Assembly: GCA_964493505.1 (NCBI GenBank)
Contig: CAZBNP010000019.1
Location: forward strand, 27,389-91,388
Reading direction: 5' to 3'
DNA from: Chryseosolibacter sp964493505
GTDB taxonomy: Bacteria > Bacteroidota > Bacteroidia > Cytophagales > Cyclobacteriaceae
Length of the DNA stretch: 64,000 nt
In this document: one piece after another, positions 1-10,800 of the stretch
Layout: every line of letters begins with the position of its first letter
Position numbering within the stretch: the first letter of the stretch is position 1
Translations under genes and position numbers: made by a program
Notes under the pieces: generated by a model
Told to the model about the DNA's origin: nothing
Database searches by the model: none
What the model saw: the letters and a program-made list of their open reading frames with translations, nothing else

Positions 1-3000
1 TTGCTGGCCAAGAACAAGAACGGCTACACCAACCTTACCAAGCTGAGTTCGTTCGGTTTCACCGAAGGGTTGTACGGCATCTATCCGCGCATTGATAAGG
101 CACTCGTGTCGGAATACAAAGAAGATCTGATCGCTACCACGGGCGGTCTGAACAGTGAAATACCGCACCTGATCCTTCACGTTGGTGAAAAGCAAGCGGA
201 AGAAGCATTCAAATGGTGGCATCAGCAGTTCGGAGAGGATTTCTATATTGAACTCAACCGGCACGGAATTCCTGAAGAAGATCACGTCAACGAAGTATTG
301 ATCCGGTTCGCGGAGAAGTACGGCGTGAAATATTTCGCCGCGAATGAATGCTTCTACCTCGATCGCGAAGAAGCAAACGCGCACGACGTATTACTATGTA
401 TCAAAGAAGGCGAGTTTAAATCGACACCAATAGGGTATGGTCGCGGCCACCGTTACGGGCTTGCTAACGATCAGTACTATTTCAAATCGCAGGAAGAGAT
501 GCGTTCTATCTTTCGCGACTATCCACAGGCGATAGATACTGTCAGCGAAATTGTCGACAAGATAGAATCCTATACGCTCGAACGAAGCGTCTTGCTTCCC
601 AAATTCGATATCCCGGAAGGTTTCGCTACCGAAGACGAATACCTTCGACACCTTACCTATCTAGGCGCGGCGGGTCGATACGACGAACTTACACCTGCCA
701 TCACCGACCGTCTCGATTTCGAACTGGAAACCATCAAAAACACGGGGTACCCCGGATATTTTCTCATTGTGCAGGACTTCACGTCTAAAGCCCGCGAGAT
801 GGGCGTCAGTGTGGGGCCGGGTCGCGGTTCCGCGGCTGGCTCTGCTGTGGCATACTGTATCGGGATCACGAATGTCGATCCCATTGAATACGACCTCCTG
901 TTCGAGCGTTTCCTGAATCCCGACCGTGTATCACTCCCCGATATTGACATAGACTTCGACGATGAAGGCCGCGACAAAGTATTGAACTACGTAATAGACA
1001 AGTACGGAAAAAATCAGGTCGCCCAGATCATTACCTACGGAACGATGGCGGCGAAGTCATCAATCCGCGATTGTTCGCGCGTGATGGAGCTTCCTCTCGG
1101 TGATGCGAACGTCCTGGCAAAGATGATCCCTGAGCGACCGGGTACTACGCTCGCTATGGCCTTCGACGAAGTCAGAGAACTCGCGGATATCAAAAAAGGC
1201 GACGACCTCCGCGCACAGGTGCTACAACAGGCTGTCATCCTGGAGGGCTCTGTCCGGAATACGGGTACCCACGCCTGTGGCGTCATCATCACCCCCGACG
1301 ATCTTACCAACTTTGTCCCGGTGTCTACCGCCCGTGATTCCGCCATGCTCGTCACCCAGTTTGACAACAGTGTGGTGGAAAGCGCCGGAATGCTGAAGAT
1401 GGACTTCCTCGGCCTGACAACACTAACGATCATCAAGACCGCCCTCAAAAATATCAGGAAAAGCAAAGACATCGATATTGATATCGAAGCGACTCCACTT
1501 GACGACACAAAGACCTATGAACTCTTCCAGCGAGGTGAAACGGCGGGTACCTTCCAGTTTGAAAGTGCCGGGATGCAGAAATACCTGCGGCAGCTCAAGC
1601 CTGACAAGTTTGAAGATCTCATCGCGATGAACGCACTCTACCGGCCGGGGCCGATGGAGTATATACCAGCGTTTATTAATCGTAAACGCGGGCGTGAGCC
1701 AATCAAATACGATCTCCCTGAAATGGAGGAGTTTTTGGGAGAAACCTACGGGATCACGGTGTACCAGGAGCAGGTGATGCTCCTGTCGCAGAAACTCGCG
1801 GGTTTCAGCAAAGGCGATGCAGACGTTCTGCGTAAAGCGATGGGCAAGAAACAGAAAGCTGTCCTCGACAAGATGAAGGACAAGTTCATCGAAGGGTGCG
1901 ATAAGAACGGGCACCCGAAAGAGATATGTGAAAAGATATGGACCGATTGGGAAGCTTTCGCGCAGTATGCGTTCAACAAATCGCACTCGACCTGCTACTC
2001 ATTGATCGCCTATCACACAGCCTATCTGAAAGCTAACTTTCCCGCGGAGTATATGGCTGCCGTGTTGACTCACTCGCAGAGCAACCTCGAGAATGTAACC
2101 TTCTTTATAGAAGAGTGCCGCAACCTCGGCATCCGGGTGCTGGGACCTCATATCAATGAATCGGGTAAATTCTTCGAAGTAAACAAAGATGGTGAAATAC
2201 GGTTCGGCCTCGGTGCAATAAAAGGGGCAGGCGATGCCGCCGTAGAGGCGATTATCCAGGAACGTGAATCCAACGGGAACTACACCGACATCTTCGATTT
2301 CTCCAAGCGCCTCAGCATGCGCTCGGTCAACAAAAAGACATACGAATGCCTGGCTCTTTCCGGTGCGTTCGATTGCTTCGCCGACCTCCACCGACGCCAG
2401 TACGTGTACGCGAAAGACGGCGACATGAGTCTCATCGAAAAGGCAATCAAGTTTGCTGCAAAGGTGCAACTGGAAGAGCAAAGCGCACAGGCCAGCCTTT
2501 TTGGTGGTACATCAGGCACCGCGATGCCCAAACCGCGCCTGGAACCGGTGGAACCTTTCAGCGAGATCGAAAAACTGAATCTCGAAAAAGAGGTTGTGGG
2601 TATTTACATCTCGGGGCATCCGCTGGACAATTTCAGGTTTGAGATGGAAGCTTTCTGTAACACGGCTTGCAACCAGCTCAACGAGATTGAAAAACTCGTC
2701 GGTCGGGAGATCAAACTCGGCGGCATTGTCACCGGGGTAGAGCATCGCACAACGAAAACGGGCAGACCGTTTGGCAAGTTCTATCTCGAAGATTACAGTG
2801 GCAACACATCGTTCATGCTCTTTGGTGAGGACTACCTGAAATTCAAGAACTTCACGAACATCGGATGGTTCCTGTTTATCGAAGGGACAGCGGTAAAGAA
2901 CAACTGGGGACAACAAAACCTGGAGATCAAAATACGCAACATCGACCTCCTGAATGAAATCGGAGTGAAGCGCAGCAAGGGCATCCAGTTGAAAGTCAAC

Positions 3001-3204
3001 GCGAGCGAGATCACCCCTGACCTCATCGGCAAGATCGAAGACGTGTGTCAGGAGTTCAGCGGCGAGACACCGCTATTCCTTAAGGTGAGGGATGACCAGG
3101 AGAATATCAGCCTCGAGCTGATGTCGCGGAAGTTCCGGGTGAACCCGGTAAACGATATGGTCAAAAAGATGAAGAAAGTGACTGATGTTGAAGTCAGAAT
3201 CTGA
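1..3204 (+). CDS. dnaE: DNA polymerase III subunit alpha (5'-truncated by window edge)
   Basis: Replicative polymerase catalytic subunit (C-family). The reading frame is open from base 1 and ends in TGA at 3202-3204, giving 1067 residues. The first visible residues already lie inside the N-terminal PHP domain. The two metal-binding aspartates of the palm are in LPDIDIDF (D314 and D316) and the third is in KMDFLGL (D468). The spacing equals that of E. coli D401, D403 and D555, so about 87 residues are missing upstream. A helix-hairpin-helix/beta-binding region follows, and an OB-fold (GGIVTGVEHRTTKTG, about residue 910) sits near the C-terminus. The TTG at base 1 is simply where the window starts, not the real start codon. 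Confidence 0.97.
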   Translation: MLAKNKNGYTNLTKLSSFGFTEGLYGIYPRIDKALVSEYKEDLIATTGGLNSEIPHLILHVGEKQAEEAFKWWHQQFGEDFYIELNRHGIPEEDHVNEVLIRFAEKYGVKYFAANECFYLDREEANAHDVLLCIKEGEFKSTPIGYGRGHRYGLANDQYYFKSQEEMRSIFRDYPQAIDTVSEIVDKIESYTLERSVLLPKFDIPEGFATEDEYLRHLTYLGAAGRYDELTPAITDRLDFELETIKNTGYPGYFLIVQDFTSKAREMGVSVGPGRGSAAGSAVAYCIGITNVDPIEYDLLFERFLNPDRVSLPDIDIDFDDEGRDKVLNYVIDKYGKNQVAQIITYGTMAAKSSIRDCSRVMELPLGDANVLAKMIPERPGTTLAMAFDEVRELADIKKGDDLRAQVLQQAVILEGSVRNTGTHACGVIITPDDLTNFVPVSTARDSAMLVTQFDNSVVESAGMLKMDFLGLTTLTIIKTALKNIRKSKDIDIDIEATPLDDTKTYELFQRGETAGTFQFESAGMQKYLRQLKPDKFEDLIAMNALYRPGPMEYIPAFINRKRGREPIKYDLPEMEEFLGETYGITVYQEQVMLLSQKLAGFSKGDADVLRKAMGKKQKAVLDKMKDKFIEGCDKNGHPKEICEKIWTDWEAFAQYAFNKSHSTCYSLIAYHTAYLKANFPAEYMAAVLTHSQSNLENVTFFIEECRNLGIRVLGPHINESGKFFEVNKDGEIRFGLGAIKGAGDAAVEAIIQERESNGNYTDIFDFSKRLSMRSVNKKTYECLALSGAFDCFADLHRRQYVYAKDGDMSLIEKAIKFAAKVQLEEQSAQASLFGGTSGTAMPKPRLEPVEPFSEIEKLNLEKEVVGIYISGHPLDNFRFEMEAFCNTACNQLNEIEKLVGREIKLGGIVTGVEHRTTKTGRPFGKFYLEDYSGNTSFMLFGEDYLKFKNFTNIGWFLFIEGTAVKNNWGQQNLEIKIRNIDLLNEIGVKRSKGIQLKVNASEITPDLIGKIEDVCQEFSGETPLFLKVRDDQENISLELMSRKFRVNPVNDMVKKMKKVTDVEVRI

Positions 3205-3230
3205 AACGGGGCGCCGGCGGCCTTTCAGAT

Positions 3231-3260
3231 TTTATACTTCTGCTGGAAAGATTAAATTTG
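3231..3260 (+). promoter_or_regulatory. candidate promoter of trxA
   Basis: TAAATTTG at 3253-3260 matches the Bacteroidota -7 consensus TAnnTTTG. TTTA at 3231-3234, 18 bp upstream, is a poor match to the -33 TTTG. It would leave a leader of about 55 nt before trxA. Confidence 0.4.
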
Positions 3261-3322
3261 GGTCTGAACTATTGGCCAATGGACCGTGTTCTCAATCAAA
3301 CGAAAATTAAAATTTGACAAAA

Positions 3323-3655
3323 ATGGGCAAAACAATCGTACTCAATGACGCCAACTTCGACGCTGCGATCAACTCGGATAAACCCGTATTAGTAGATTTC
3401 TGGGCAGAATGGTGTGGCCCCTGCAAGATGATCGGCCCGGTGGTCGAGGAACTGGCAGGAGATTATGAGGGCAAGGCGGTAGTTGCAAAGCTCAACGTCG
3501 ACGAAAACCCTGATGTTACTGCCCGCTTCGGCATCCGCAGCATCCCCACATTGCTGGTCTTCAAGGGTGGTCAGATCGTTGACAAGCAAGTCGGCGCTGT
3601 TCCGAAATCCGTTTTGGCCCAAAAGCTGGAGGCGCAGGTCGCCAATCCCGCTTAA
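3323..3655 (+). CDS. trxA: thioredoxin
   Basis: Small cytoplasmic dithiol-disulfide oxidoreductase of 110 residues, the usual length for the family. The redox motif WCGPC is present with cysteines 31 and 34, followed by KMIGP and the cis-proline loop SIPTLLVF. I chose the ATG at 3323 over an in-frame TTG at 3314 because it gives the standard N-terminus MGKTIVLND. It is a single gene between dnaE and the convergent YkgJ-type gene. Confidence 0.95.
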   Translation: MGKTIVLNDANFDAAINSDKPVLVDFWAEWCGPCKMIGPVVEELAGDYEGKAVVAKLNVDENPDVTARFGIRSIPTLLVFKGGQIVDKQVGAVPKSVLAQKLEAQVANPA

Positions 3656-3703
3656 TTGCTGATGTCATGAATCCTGAAGGTACTCTCGCGCGGGTACCTT
3701 TTT

Positions 3704-4243
3704 CTATTTAATGGCAATGACTTTGAGGCGTTCAACCATCTCAAAAACGGCAGGACAAACCATTGTATTCCGCAACGTGAGATCAGCGATCTGAGCGACT
3801 TTCTTGCGATCGGTGTGGGGATACTCCCTGCAAGCCTTCGGCCTGCTCTCGTACACGCGGCAATAATTGTCGTCATCGAGAAACGGGCAGGGCGACGACT
3901 TCAATACATAGTCGCCGTCTTCATCGGTACGCAGGTATTTCCCGACAAACTCTCCGGGCTTCACACGCAATGCGCGCGAAAGCCTGTCTATGTCGGTTTC
4001 GTAAAAGATCGGGCTGGTGGTCTTGCAGCAGTTGGCGCATTTCAGGCAATCAACCTCCGCGAATACCTCGTCATGAACAGCGTGAAAAGCATCATCAACT
4101 TTTCTCGCATCCTTCTTCTTCAAACCGTGGAGGAATTTCCTGTTCTCGTTTTCCTTGCCCCTCGACAGCACTGTAAATTGCTCTGGTATCACCCTTTTAG
4201 TATCAACTTTCGCCTGCAATATCGTAAAAGAAATCTGTCGCAT
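3704..4243 (-). CDS. YkgJ-family cysteine cluster protein
   Basis: Protein of 179 residues with a zinc- or iron-chelating cysteine cluster: CLKCANCC near the middle, then CPFLDDDNYC and ACREYPH. This CxxCxxCC...C...C arrangement defines the YkgJ/UPF0153 family. The molecular function is not established. The frame can be read from 4345, but that would overlap the upstream gene; the ATG at 4243 lies 7 bp after the upstream stop and starts MRQISF. It is the second gene of a pair with the DUF6265-like protein. Confidence 0.85.
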   Translation of the reverse strand: MRQISFTILQAKVDTKRVIPEQFTVLSRGKENENRKFLHGLKKKDARKVDDAFHAVHDEVFAEVDCLKCANCCKTTSPIFYETDIDRLSRALRVKPGEFVGKYLRTDEDGDYVLKSSPCPFLDDDNYCRVYESRPKACREYPHTDRKKVAQIADLTLRNTMVCPAVFEMVERLKVIAIK

Positions 4244-4250
4244 AAACGAC

Positions 4251-4775
4251 TCACCTGCCCGGGTCGGGAAGATTTCTAATCGGGGGTGAAAGCTCGTAAT
4301 CAAAAACATCTTCGATCCAGCGCCCTTCCTTGTCCTGCCGTTCAAGAATCACCTGCATCGTTTCCACACCTGTGCGATGAAATGTAAGCGCCGTCTTTTT
4401 ATCGGGTCGCTCAAACCTGGCTTTATTAGGTTCCAGAAACATGAGCGGATACTCATAAGGTTTGTCCTTATCTTCCCAACCGATATTGCCCGGACTGAAG
4501 TGTCGGAGCGTCATTACCGGTCCCGAATCCATCTGTTCGATAACCATAAATTCATAGAAAATAACCTTTCCGTCTTTTACACACCTGTAAGCACACATCA
4601 TCGAATTGCCCTTAGGCTCACTCCAGCTTTCCTCCATGTCGCCCCATGCGCTGTGGGTGATCCAGCGCCCCGACATGAAAGCGAGGTCCTGAATATTCTT
4701 CGGAGGCAGCGTCTGCGCATCAGACAGGCAGGTGGCGGCCATAACGAAAATCAATACGTGTATTGTTCGTCTCAT
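4251..4775 (-). CDS. DUF6265-like secreted protein
   Basis: A 174-residue protein with an N-terminal signal peptide (MRRTIHVLIFVMAATCLSDAQ, likely cleaved after DAQ). The mature part contains FMSGRWI, EESWSEP and FYEFMVIEQ, typical of the small DUF6265 family of exported proteins, probably a lipocalin-like barrel. Function unknown. It is separated from the upstream nuclease gene by 94 bp holding a candidate promoter, and followed 7 bp later by the cysteine-cluster gene. Confidence 0.75.
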   Translation of the reverse strand: MRRTIHVLIFVMAATCLSDAQTLPPKNIQDLAFMSGRWITHSAWGDMEESWSEPKGNSMMCAYRCVKDGKVIFYEFMVIEQMDSGPVMTLRHFSPGNIGWEDKDKPYEYPLMFLEPNKARFERPDKKTALTFHRTGVETMQVILERQDKEGRWIEDVFDYELSPPIRNLPDPGR

Positions 4776-4800
4776 ATCACGACAAGTTTGGATTCTATAT

Positions 4801-4808
4801 CAAAGCTA
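4801..4808 (-). promoter_or_regulatory. candidate -7 element upstream of the DUF6265-like gene
   Basis: On the minus strand TAGCTTTG is an exact match to TAnnTTTG, 25 bp upstream of the ATG at 4775. No convincing -33 TTG is found at the expected distance. Confidence 0.35.
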
Positions 4809-4869
4809 CAATGATCAGTCCAATAACGAAGCGACCTGTCCACTGAAGTTCGCGAAACACTAACGGCGA

Positions 4870-7815
4870 TTAGCGATAGCAAATATGACGGTAAGCACAA
4901 ATCCGGCATGCGTCGGTATTCTCGGTTTGATCAAACGGTTGTGCGGGGTCATATAGTTCTTCCAGCAATTCCTTCAGCTTGTTTTCAAATTCCGGAAACA
5001 TAGTCGTCGCGTCATCGACGTTTTGTTTTCCAATCGTCAAACCAAACCTGAAGTTATCGTCGAACACACTCATCCTGTTGATGAGTCCGGGAACCACGCG
5101 AAGCTGGCGATTGGCGGGTGAGGGCATAGCGTTGACATACATCAGTGCGTACAGCAACGTTTGAAACGCCGCCTTGTTTCTCCGCCCCTTTCGGGAAAAC
5201 AGTGACTCAAGATCACTGAATTCAAGCTCGTCTTTTCCGGTCTTGTAGTCGATGATACGAAGGAGGTTGTCCTTAAGATCGACCCGGTCAATTTTTCCAC
5301 CCAGCGCGATCTCGTACGGCGGGCGATCAATCTTCAGGGTGTAGTTGAGGCCTTCCTGTTCCAACGCCTCGATTGTAAACGGTGCGTACTCGCGGTCTTT
5401 CAAAATGATTTGTTTCGCGAAGCGCTTGACTATTTCCCTGACGACAAGTCGTTGTCCCGCATACGCTACAGGCAAGCCCGGATCCAGCCGGTAAGCACTG
5501 CGAAACGCATCGTCGATTAGTCCGTCGAGTATGGCATCGGCGTTTGCGAAGTCATCTTTCACAACGTTGTTCGTTCCGTTCTTCAACGCGAGCTTTCTGT
5601 AGAAATTTTCCATGACCTCATGCAGAAAATTCCCAAGCACGCGAGCATCGAGTTCCTCCTCCACCTGGTCGGCTTCCCGGATCTTCGCCACGTGCCTGAA
5701 GTAGAACTGAAGGCGGCATTCGATATAGGTATTCAACGCCGAGGGCGAGATACCTTTGAATCTTGGATTTCCTTCCAGTAAATTGAAAAGGCTATTCATG
5801 ACCTCCTCATTCTTTTGGATCCGGATCGGATTGACACCACCCGGCTGGATCGGGTTATGAACAATATGTTTCCGAATGTTGAGGCCCGACTCAAATAGCA
5901 GCTGCTGAAGATACCGGCTCATCTCTCCCTGACCCAGTACGTCGGTCTCGGAATTATAGAACAGGAAAATGTTCTCCGCACGTTGCAGGCACCTGTAAAA
6001 CAAATAGGAATACATCGCGTCCTGGTGAACAAACGTCGGCAGCCCGTAAGCCCGGCGAATATTGTGCGGTATATAGGACCCTTTACCGCCCGTTGCCGGA
6101 AACGCACCCTCGTTAAGTGAAAGGATAAACACATTACGGAAGTCGAGGTTCCGTGTTTCCAGAACACCCATGACCTGCAGCCCCCGCAACGGCTCGCCGC
6201 TAAATGGAATCCGCTGCGTTCTCACCAGCTGCCGGAACAGACGCAGGAAAGCTTTGATCCCCGACACGTCACGCGCTGCCTTTCCACCCGCTGTCTCCGA
6301 ACCGATAAGCCCGTCCTTCAGTACTGATTCAAGCACGTTAAAGAACCTGACGAATTGAAGTGCATACTCCCTGTCGAGATCGCTCACAGACGGAAGCGCG
6401 CCAACTTCCCGGACGATATTCAGAAGATATCGGATCAGGTCAGTACCCAGAGACTCACCGCTATTGTGAATTTCACCGAACATCAGGCGATGAAGCGGCG
6501 TACCGGAGGCAAGGTAGGCTCCCGGAATATGAACCCAGTTGTTTTTCAGTATCTCTTTCGTCTTTGCGTTTGCCAACGCCGCGTCGGCGGCAACTGCGTA
6601 GGGGTGTCCCAGCAGCGACAGCACCTGACGATGGTTGAAGCCTTCAGGGGTTCGATGAATCTGCAGTTCGACGAGGTGTTCGATAAAGTTTGCGACGGGT
6701 GTATGGGCAAGTGGAAACCCCATCGTAACGTTGAGCTTCTCTACGCTCCCGGATATTCCATGAAGAACCGGCATCAGTAGTTTTTCGTCAGCGAGAACCA
6801 CCAGCGTCTCCTCCGGATCGAGTCCCTTGAGGATCTCATCCCGGAGAACCTGGGCCATCGCCTTCGCCTGCCCCACGGGTTGCGCCGCCCCGTACAGATG
6901 AACTTCGGTAGCGGACGTTATCTTTTTCTGAAAATTCGCCGGCAGGTTGAAGTCGAATGTCTTTCCAAGAACTGTCTTCTCCTGGTATTCGCGAAAGAAC
7001 AGCCCTGCCTCCTGCCCGAGGTTGTTGACATACCAGGCATCGACATCCCAATAGACCTTCGACCCAAAGTGCTCGACGAAAAAAGTAATAACCACTTCCT
7101 CGGCAGCGGTAAGGGCATTGAATCCCGCGAAGATGACGGGCCCGCGTACCTTCGCCGAAGCATCACCGTTCAGAAGCGTTTCAGCGACATCACGATGCAA
7201 CATGCCTTCGTATGCCAGGCCGGCTTTCCGAAGATCGCTTCTGAAACCGTTGTACAGAGGCAGCAACCTACGCCACATACGAATGAACCGACCCTTGTTG
7301 ACGGATTGATCGACGTCAAAATTTGCCCAGAAACTCTTCAGGAACTCAACTTGCTCCTCGGTGAGGAAGTCGAAGCTGGAATCAAGTTCCTTTTGATAAC
7401 TCAGGTCGCGAAAGAGCTGTTCAGCGCGAACGTGATACTTGTCCACCTCATCGAAGTCGCGCAAGAGCATCTCTCCCCAGAAATAGAAGTCTTCAAACCT
7501 TCCGGTTTCCTCCGGATCCTTCTCATCTCCCATCACACGCTTATAAGCCGAAAAAAGACGCGCGATAAGCACGAGCTTGTCAGGGACCATCGCCGACGAG
7601 AAGCCATGAAAAAAGTCTTCGATAGTAATCAACTTCGGTGAAAAGGCCGGCTTCGTCAACATCTCGCTAAGATGCTTTCTGAAATACAGCGCCGCCCTGC
7701 GGTTAGGAAACACTACTGTGACATCCTCCAATACAGGGTGATCCTCAAAAATCTTCCCGGCAATCTCCCGTAGAAAGGATTTCATATTTTTATGCTCTTT
7801 AGCCTTAGAGTTCAT
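4870..7815 (-). CDS. AddB-like PD-(D/E)XK nuclease/inactive helicase subunit
   Basis: About 981-residue partner of the upstream UvrD-type helicase; together they should form a double-strand-break end-processing helicase-nuclease. The N-terminal half is helicase-like without a good Walker A. The C-terminal nuclease has IDRVD followed by IIDYKTGK, the Asp and Lys of the PD-(D/E)XK core. An iron-sulfur cluster is suggested by one cysteine in IECRLQFYF and the terminal CRICAYRHIC, as in AddB. The ATG at 7815 is 1 bp after the upstream stop, suggesting translational coupling; an ATG at 7785 (MKSFLREI) is the alternative start. The frame extends to 7911 but would overlap the helicase gene. Confidence 0.85.
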   Translation of the reverse strand: MNSKAKEHKNMKSFLREIAGKIFEDHPVLEDVTVVFPNRRAALYFRKHLSEMLTKPAFSPKLITIEDFFHGFSSAMVPDKLVLIARLFSAYKRVMGDEKDPEETGRFEDFYFWGEMLLRDFDEVDKYHVRAEQLFRDLSYQKELDSSFDFLTEEQVEFLKSFWANFDVDQSVNKGRFIRMWRRLLPLYNGFRSDLRKAGLAYEGMLHRDVAETLLNGDASAKVRGPVIFAGFNALTAAEEVVITFFVEHFGSKVYWDVDAWYVNNLGQEAGLFFREYQEKTVLGKTFDFNLPANFQKKITSATEVHLYGAAQPVGQAKAMAQVLRDEILKGLDPEETLVVLADEKLLMPVLHGISGSVEKLNVTMGFPLAHTPVANFIEHLVELQIHRTPEGFNHRQVLSLLGHPYAVAADAALANAKTKEILKNNWVHIPGAYLASGTPLHRLMFGEIHNSGESLGTDLIRYLLNIVREVGALPSVSDLDREYALQFVRFFNVLESVLKDGLIGSETAGGKAARDVSGIKAFLRLFRQLVRTQRIPFSGEPLRGLQVMGVLETRNLDFRNVFILSLNEGAFPATGGKGSYIPHNIRRAYGLPTFVHQDAMYSYLFYRCLQRAENIFLFYNSETDVLGQGEMSRYLQQLLFESGLNIRKHIVHNPIQPGGVNPIRIQKNEEVMNSLFNLLEGNPRFKGISPSALNTYIECRLQFYFRHVAKIREADQVEEELDARVLGNFLHEVMENFYRKLALKNGTNNVVKDDFANADAILDGLIDDAFRSAYRLDPGLPVAYAGQRLVVREIVKRFAKQIILKDREYAPFTIEALEQEGLNYTLKIDRPPYEIALGGKIDRVDLKDNLLRIIDYKTGKDELEFSDLESLFSRKGRRNKAAFQTLLYALMYVNAMPSPANRQLRVVPGLINRMSVFDDNFRFGLTIGKQNVDDATTMFPEFENKLKELLEELYDPAQPFDQTENTDACRICAYRHICYR

Positions 7816-7816
7816 C

Positions 7817-10800
7817 TCAAAAACCCAACTCAAGTTGATCGATATCTTTTGCCTTCTGTTGAATAAGCCTGGACTGCTTACCAGCCCTGACTTCCGCAAT
7901 CTCATTTTCACCGAGGTAAAGCAGGTAGGCTTCCACTTCAGTAAAATTCATTTTTCGAAGGATCTCAGTGTAATCGAGCACCTGCTTTTCGTCCGCCTTC
8001 TTCCTTCCTCCTGTTTTGAAGTCGATGACAACGGCCTTCTTCCCTTTGAGGAGGAGTCTGTCAATTCTATTCTCTCCTCCCTCCGGCAATAGTATAGGGA
8101 CTTCCGTTCGCACCTCCCATTCGCGACTGAACCAGTTTGAAACCGTCGGGTTACGCAACAGTTCAGACAGCTGTGATTCAATATCATCTCTGTCAGCAGT
8201 GGAAATCAGTCCTTCGTTCACAGTCTGCACCAGCATCTCCTGCAACTGGTCGCCGTAGTGCATTCGCGACAGCACCGTGTGCATATAGATACCATAGTCA
8301 ACTTTCTCACGGATACCTTCCTCATTAAACCACTCGGTTGCCGACCGTCTGATCACAAGTTTCTCGCGCCAGGACGATGCGAGGTATTCCACCAACCGGA
8401 CCGCCGTGGTCTCAGGTTCGGCTTTACCCACGCTAACATCCAGGCTACCTAAGCGTACTATCGACGCTGCCGGATCCCAGCCTGAAAGCAGCATTTCATC
8501 GCCTTGAATACTCCGGTGCAACAATTCCGCGATCGTTCCCTTTGCGCCGCGAACTTCCTGCGACGGCGCAAATACTATCAGACCGGACTCGGGCCTTGTA
8601 AACGCGACATACAAAAGATTTAGATTGTCGAGCAGTACTTTAATCCGCTCCTCCCGGTAGAAATCGGAAAACACCGTATTTTCCAGTTTCTTTCCGTACT
8701 TAACAGGAAGATAGCCAGCCTCGGCAAAGGGCGGCGCGTCTGACCGCACCCAAAGGTTGGGCGCCTGCCAGATCTCGTGATCCAGACTCCAGGCACAGAA
8801 CGGTATGATCACATACCTGAACTGCAGCCCTTTGGATTTGTGAATAGTCAATATCTGTGCCGCGTCTACATCTCCCGATATCTGAATACTCTTCTTGTGC
8901 TTGTTCGCCTCCCACCATGCCAGGAATGCCCCCAGGTCACTCTTTTCCCGGTTCCCAAACTCCAGTACAAGGTCCTGGAATGCCTGAATGTACGCCAGCT
9001 CACCAGTGATCGTCCCGAGGCCAAAAATCCTGATCAGCGTTTCGGTTAGCTCAATCAACGGAAGTTTTCGGAGCATAGCCTTCTGTTTTGTAAACCCGGA
9101 CGGCAGATTGTTCTCAAATGTATTCTGATTGCTGACCGTAAACACTTCAGACAAGTCTCTGTCGGGTTCGTATATCCGGGTGTATTCAAAGCCAAGTTGG
9201 GCACGCGCAATGGCGTCGTCGGTATTCAATAAATAGCGCATCGCGCCCAGCAACAGGTTGACAGCGCCGGCACCATCGATACGCAGCGACTCATTGGACA
9301 CGACGTCGTACGAGCAACCGGGCTTGGCGTTCGGTGAATTCTTGTACTGCAACAGATGGGCTGCAATCCGCTGCCCCTCATCGTTCTTTCTCACCAGGAT
9401 AGCAATATCCTTCAACGACACACCCTCCTGTTGAAGTCGCTCCAGTGTACGCGGTACATTCTCCAGCGCGCGCTCTTTCCATGATAATGTGGACTCTGAA
9501 CCCTCATCACCTTCACCGCGAGCCTCCTCACCTATAAATTGTATCTCCACAAATCCCACCTCATTTCCTGCCACCTCCTGTGCCACATCCTCGTAAGCAA
9601 GTGTCGGGACGGTGGCGCCGGTCTCCAGCGAAAGGATATTCGAGGCTGCCTTGAACACCCTGTTGTTGAAGTTGACGATGGTTTCCGCACTGCGAAAATT
9701 ATTGTTGAGTTCTAACGTGTCTACGCGGTCAGCCCCAATGATGCTGGTAATCTTCTCCTGCAATAAACTCAGGTCGCCTCCGCGCCACCGATAGATAGCC
9801 TGCTTCACATCTCCGACAACCATGCTGGGGTAGCCCTGGTCAAGACTGTTTGCGATAAGGGGATAGAAGTTCTGCCATTGAAGACCCGAGGTGTCCTGAA
9901 ATTCGTCGATAAGATAATTCCGATAAAATGACCCGACCTTCTCGTAAATAAAGGGTGTGTCGCTATCGCGAATGATGCCGTTGAGAAGCTTCGGAGCATC
10001 CGCAAGCAGCATGATGTTGTTCTCGTCCTTGTATTCCTTCAGCTTACGTGCGATATCGGCGATAAGGCCAAATACGTACATATTGCGCAGCGCGACCTCC
10101 GCACTAAGCGCACTACTGTAACCGTTGTCGAAACTCTCAAGCAGACTGACGAGCCGCGGCGCGAGTTCGGCACTTGCCACCGTGGCAATATCTTTTGCAT
10201 GCGTCGACTTTTTATTCGGCCAGTTCGCTCCCGTCGTAAAGTGGTTGCGAACCAGTTTCTTAGGCTCCGGATAATCAGACAAGCCCCGGGCATTAGCGAC
10301 ACCGTTGAGAAAAGTCAGCAGTCCGGAATTCTTCCCGTGGCTGAAGTCCTGTATATCCCATCCCTTGCCGGTGATGATTTGCAGCATTGCTTTTGCCGGC
10401 CCGGCTACAGAAGCGACAAACGAATTCTTCGCTGCCCAAAGGTCCCCGCGAAGTTGCCTGAAGAATCCGGGGTTCGCCGTAACCCTGTTAACTTCATCTT
10501 CGATTTCTTTGAATTCTTCCCTGAATATTTCTCTGGCAAAATCGATGAGGCTGTAGCGCACATCCCAGGATCGCTCGTTCTCCAGGTTCTCGCGTGCAAA
10601 CTCCACTACCCAGTCTGTTAGCTGATGGTTAGTGCCCAACTCGTCGATGAGATTGTCTATTACTTCCTCCAGCACCGCCTCCTGGTCAACCTCCAGCCGG
10701 TAGTCACCCACGAGGCCTGCTTCCCGGGTAAACGAACGGATTACTTTTTGAAAAAAAGCGTCGATGGTACTGACCGAAAAATTGTCGTACCGGTGAAGCA

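Noticed and set aside
1423..1986. long antisense frame inside dnaE
   Set aside because: Shadow of a codon-biased real gene with no domain signature.
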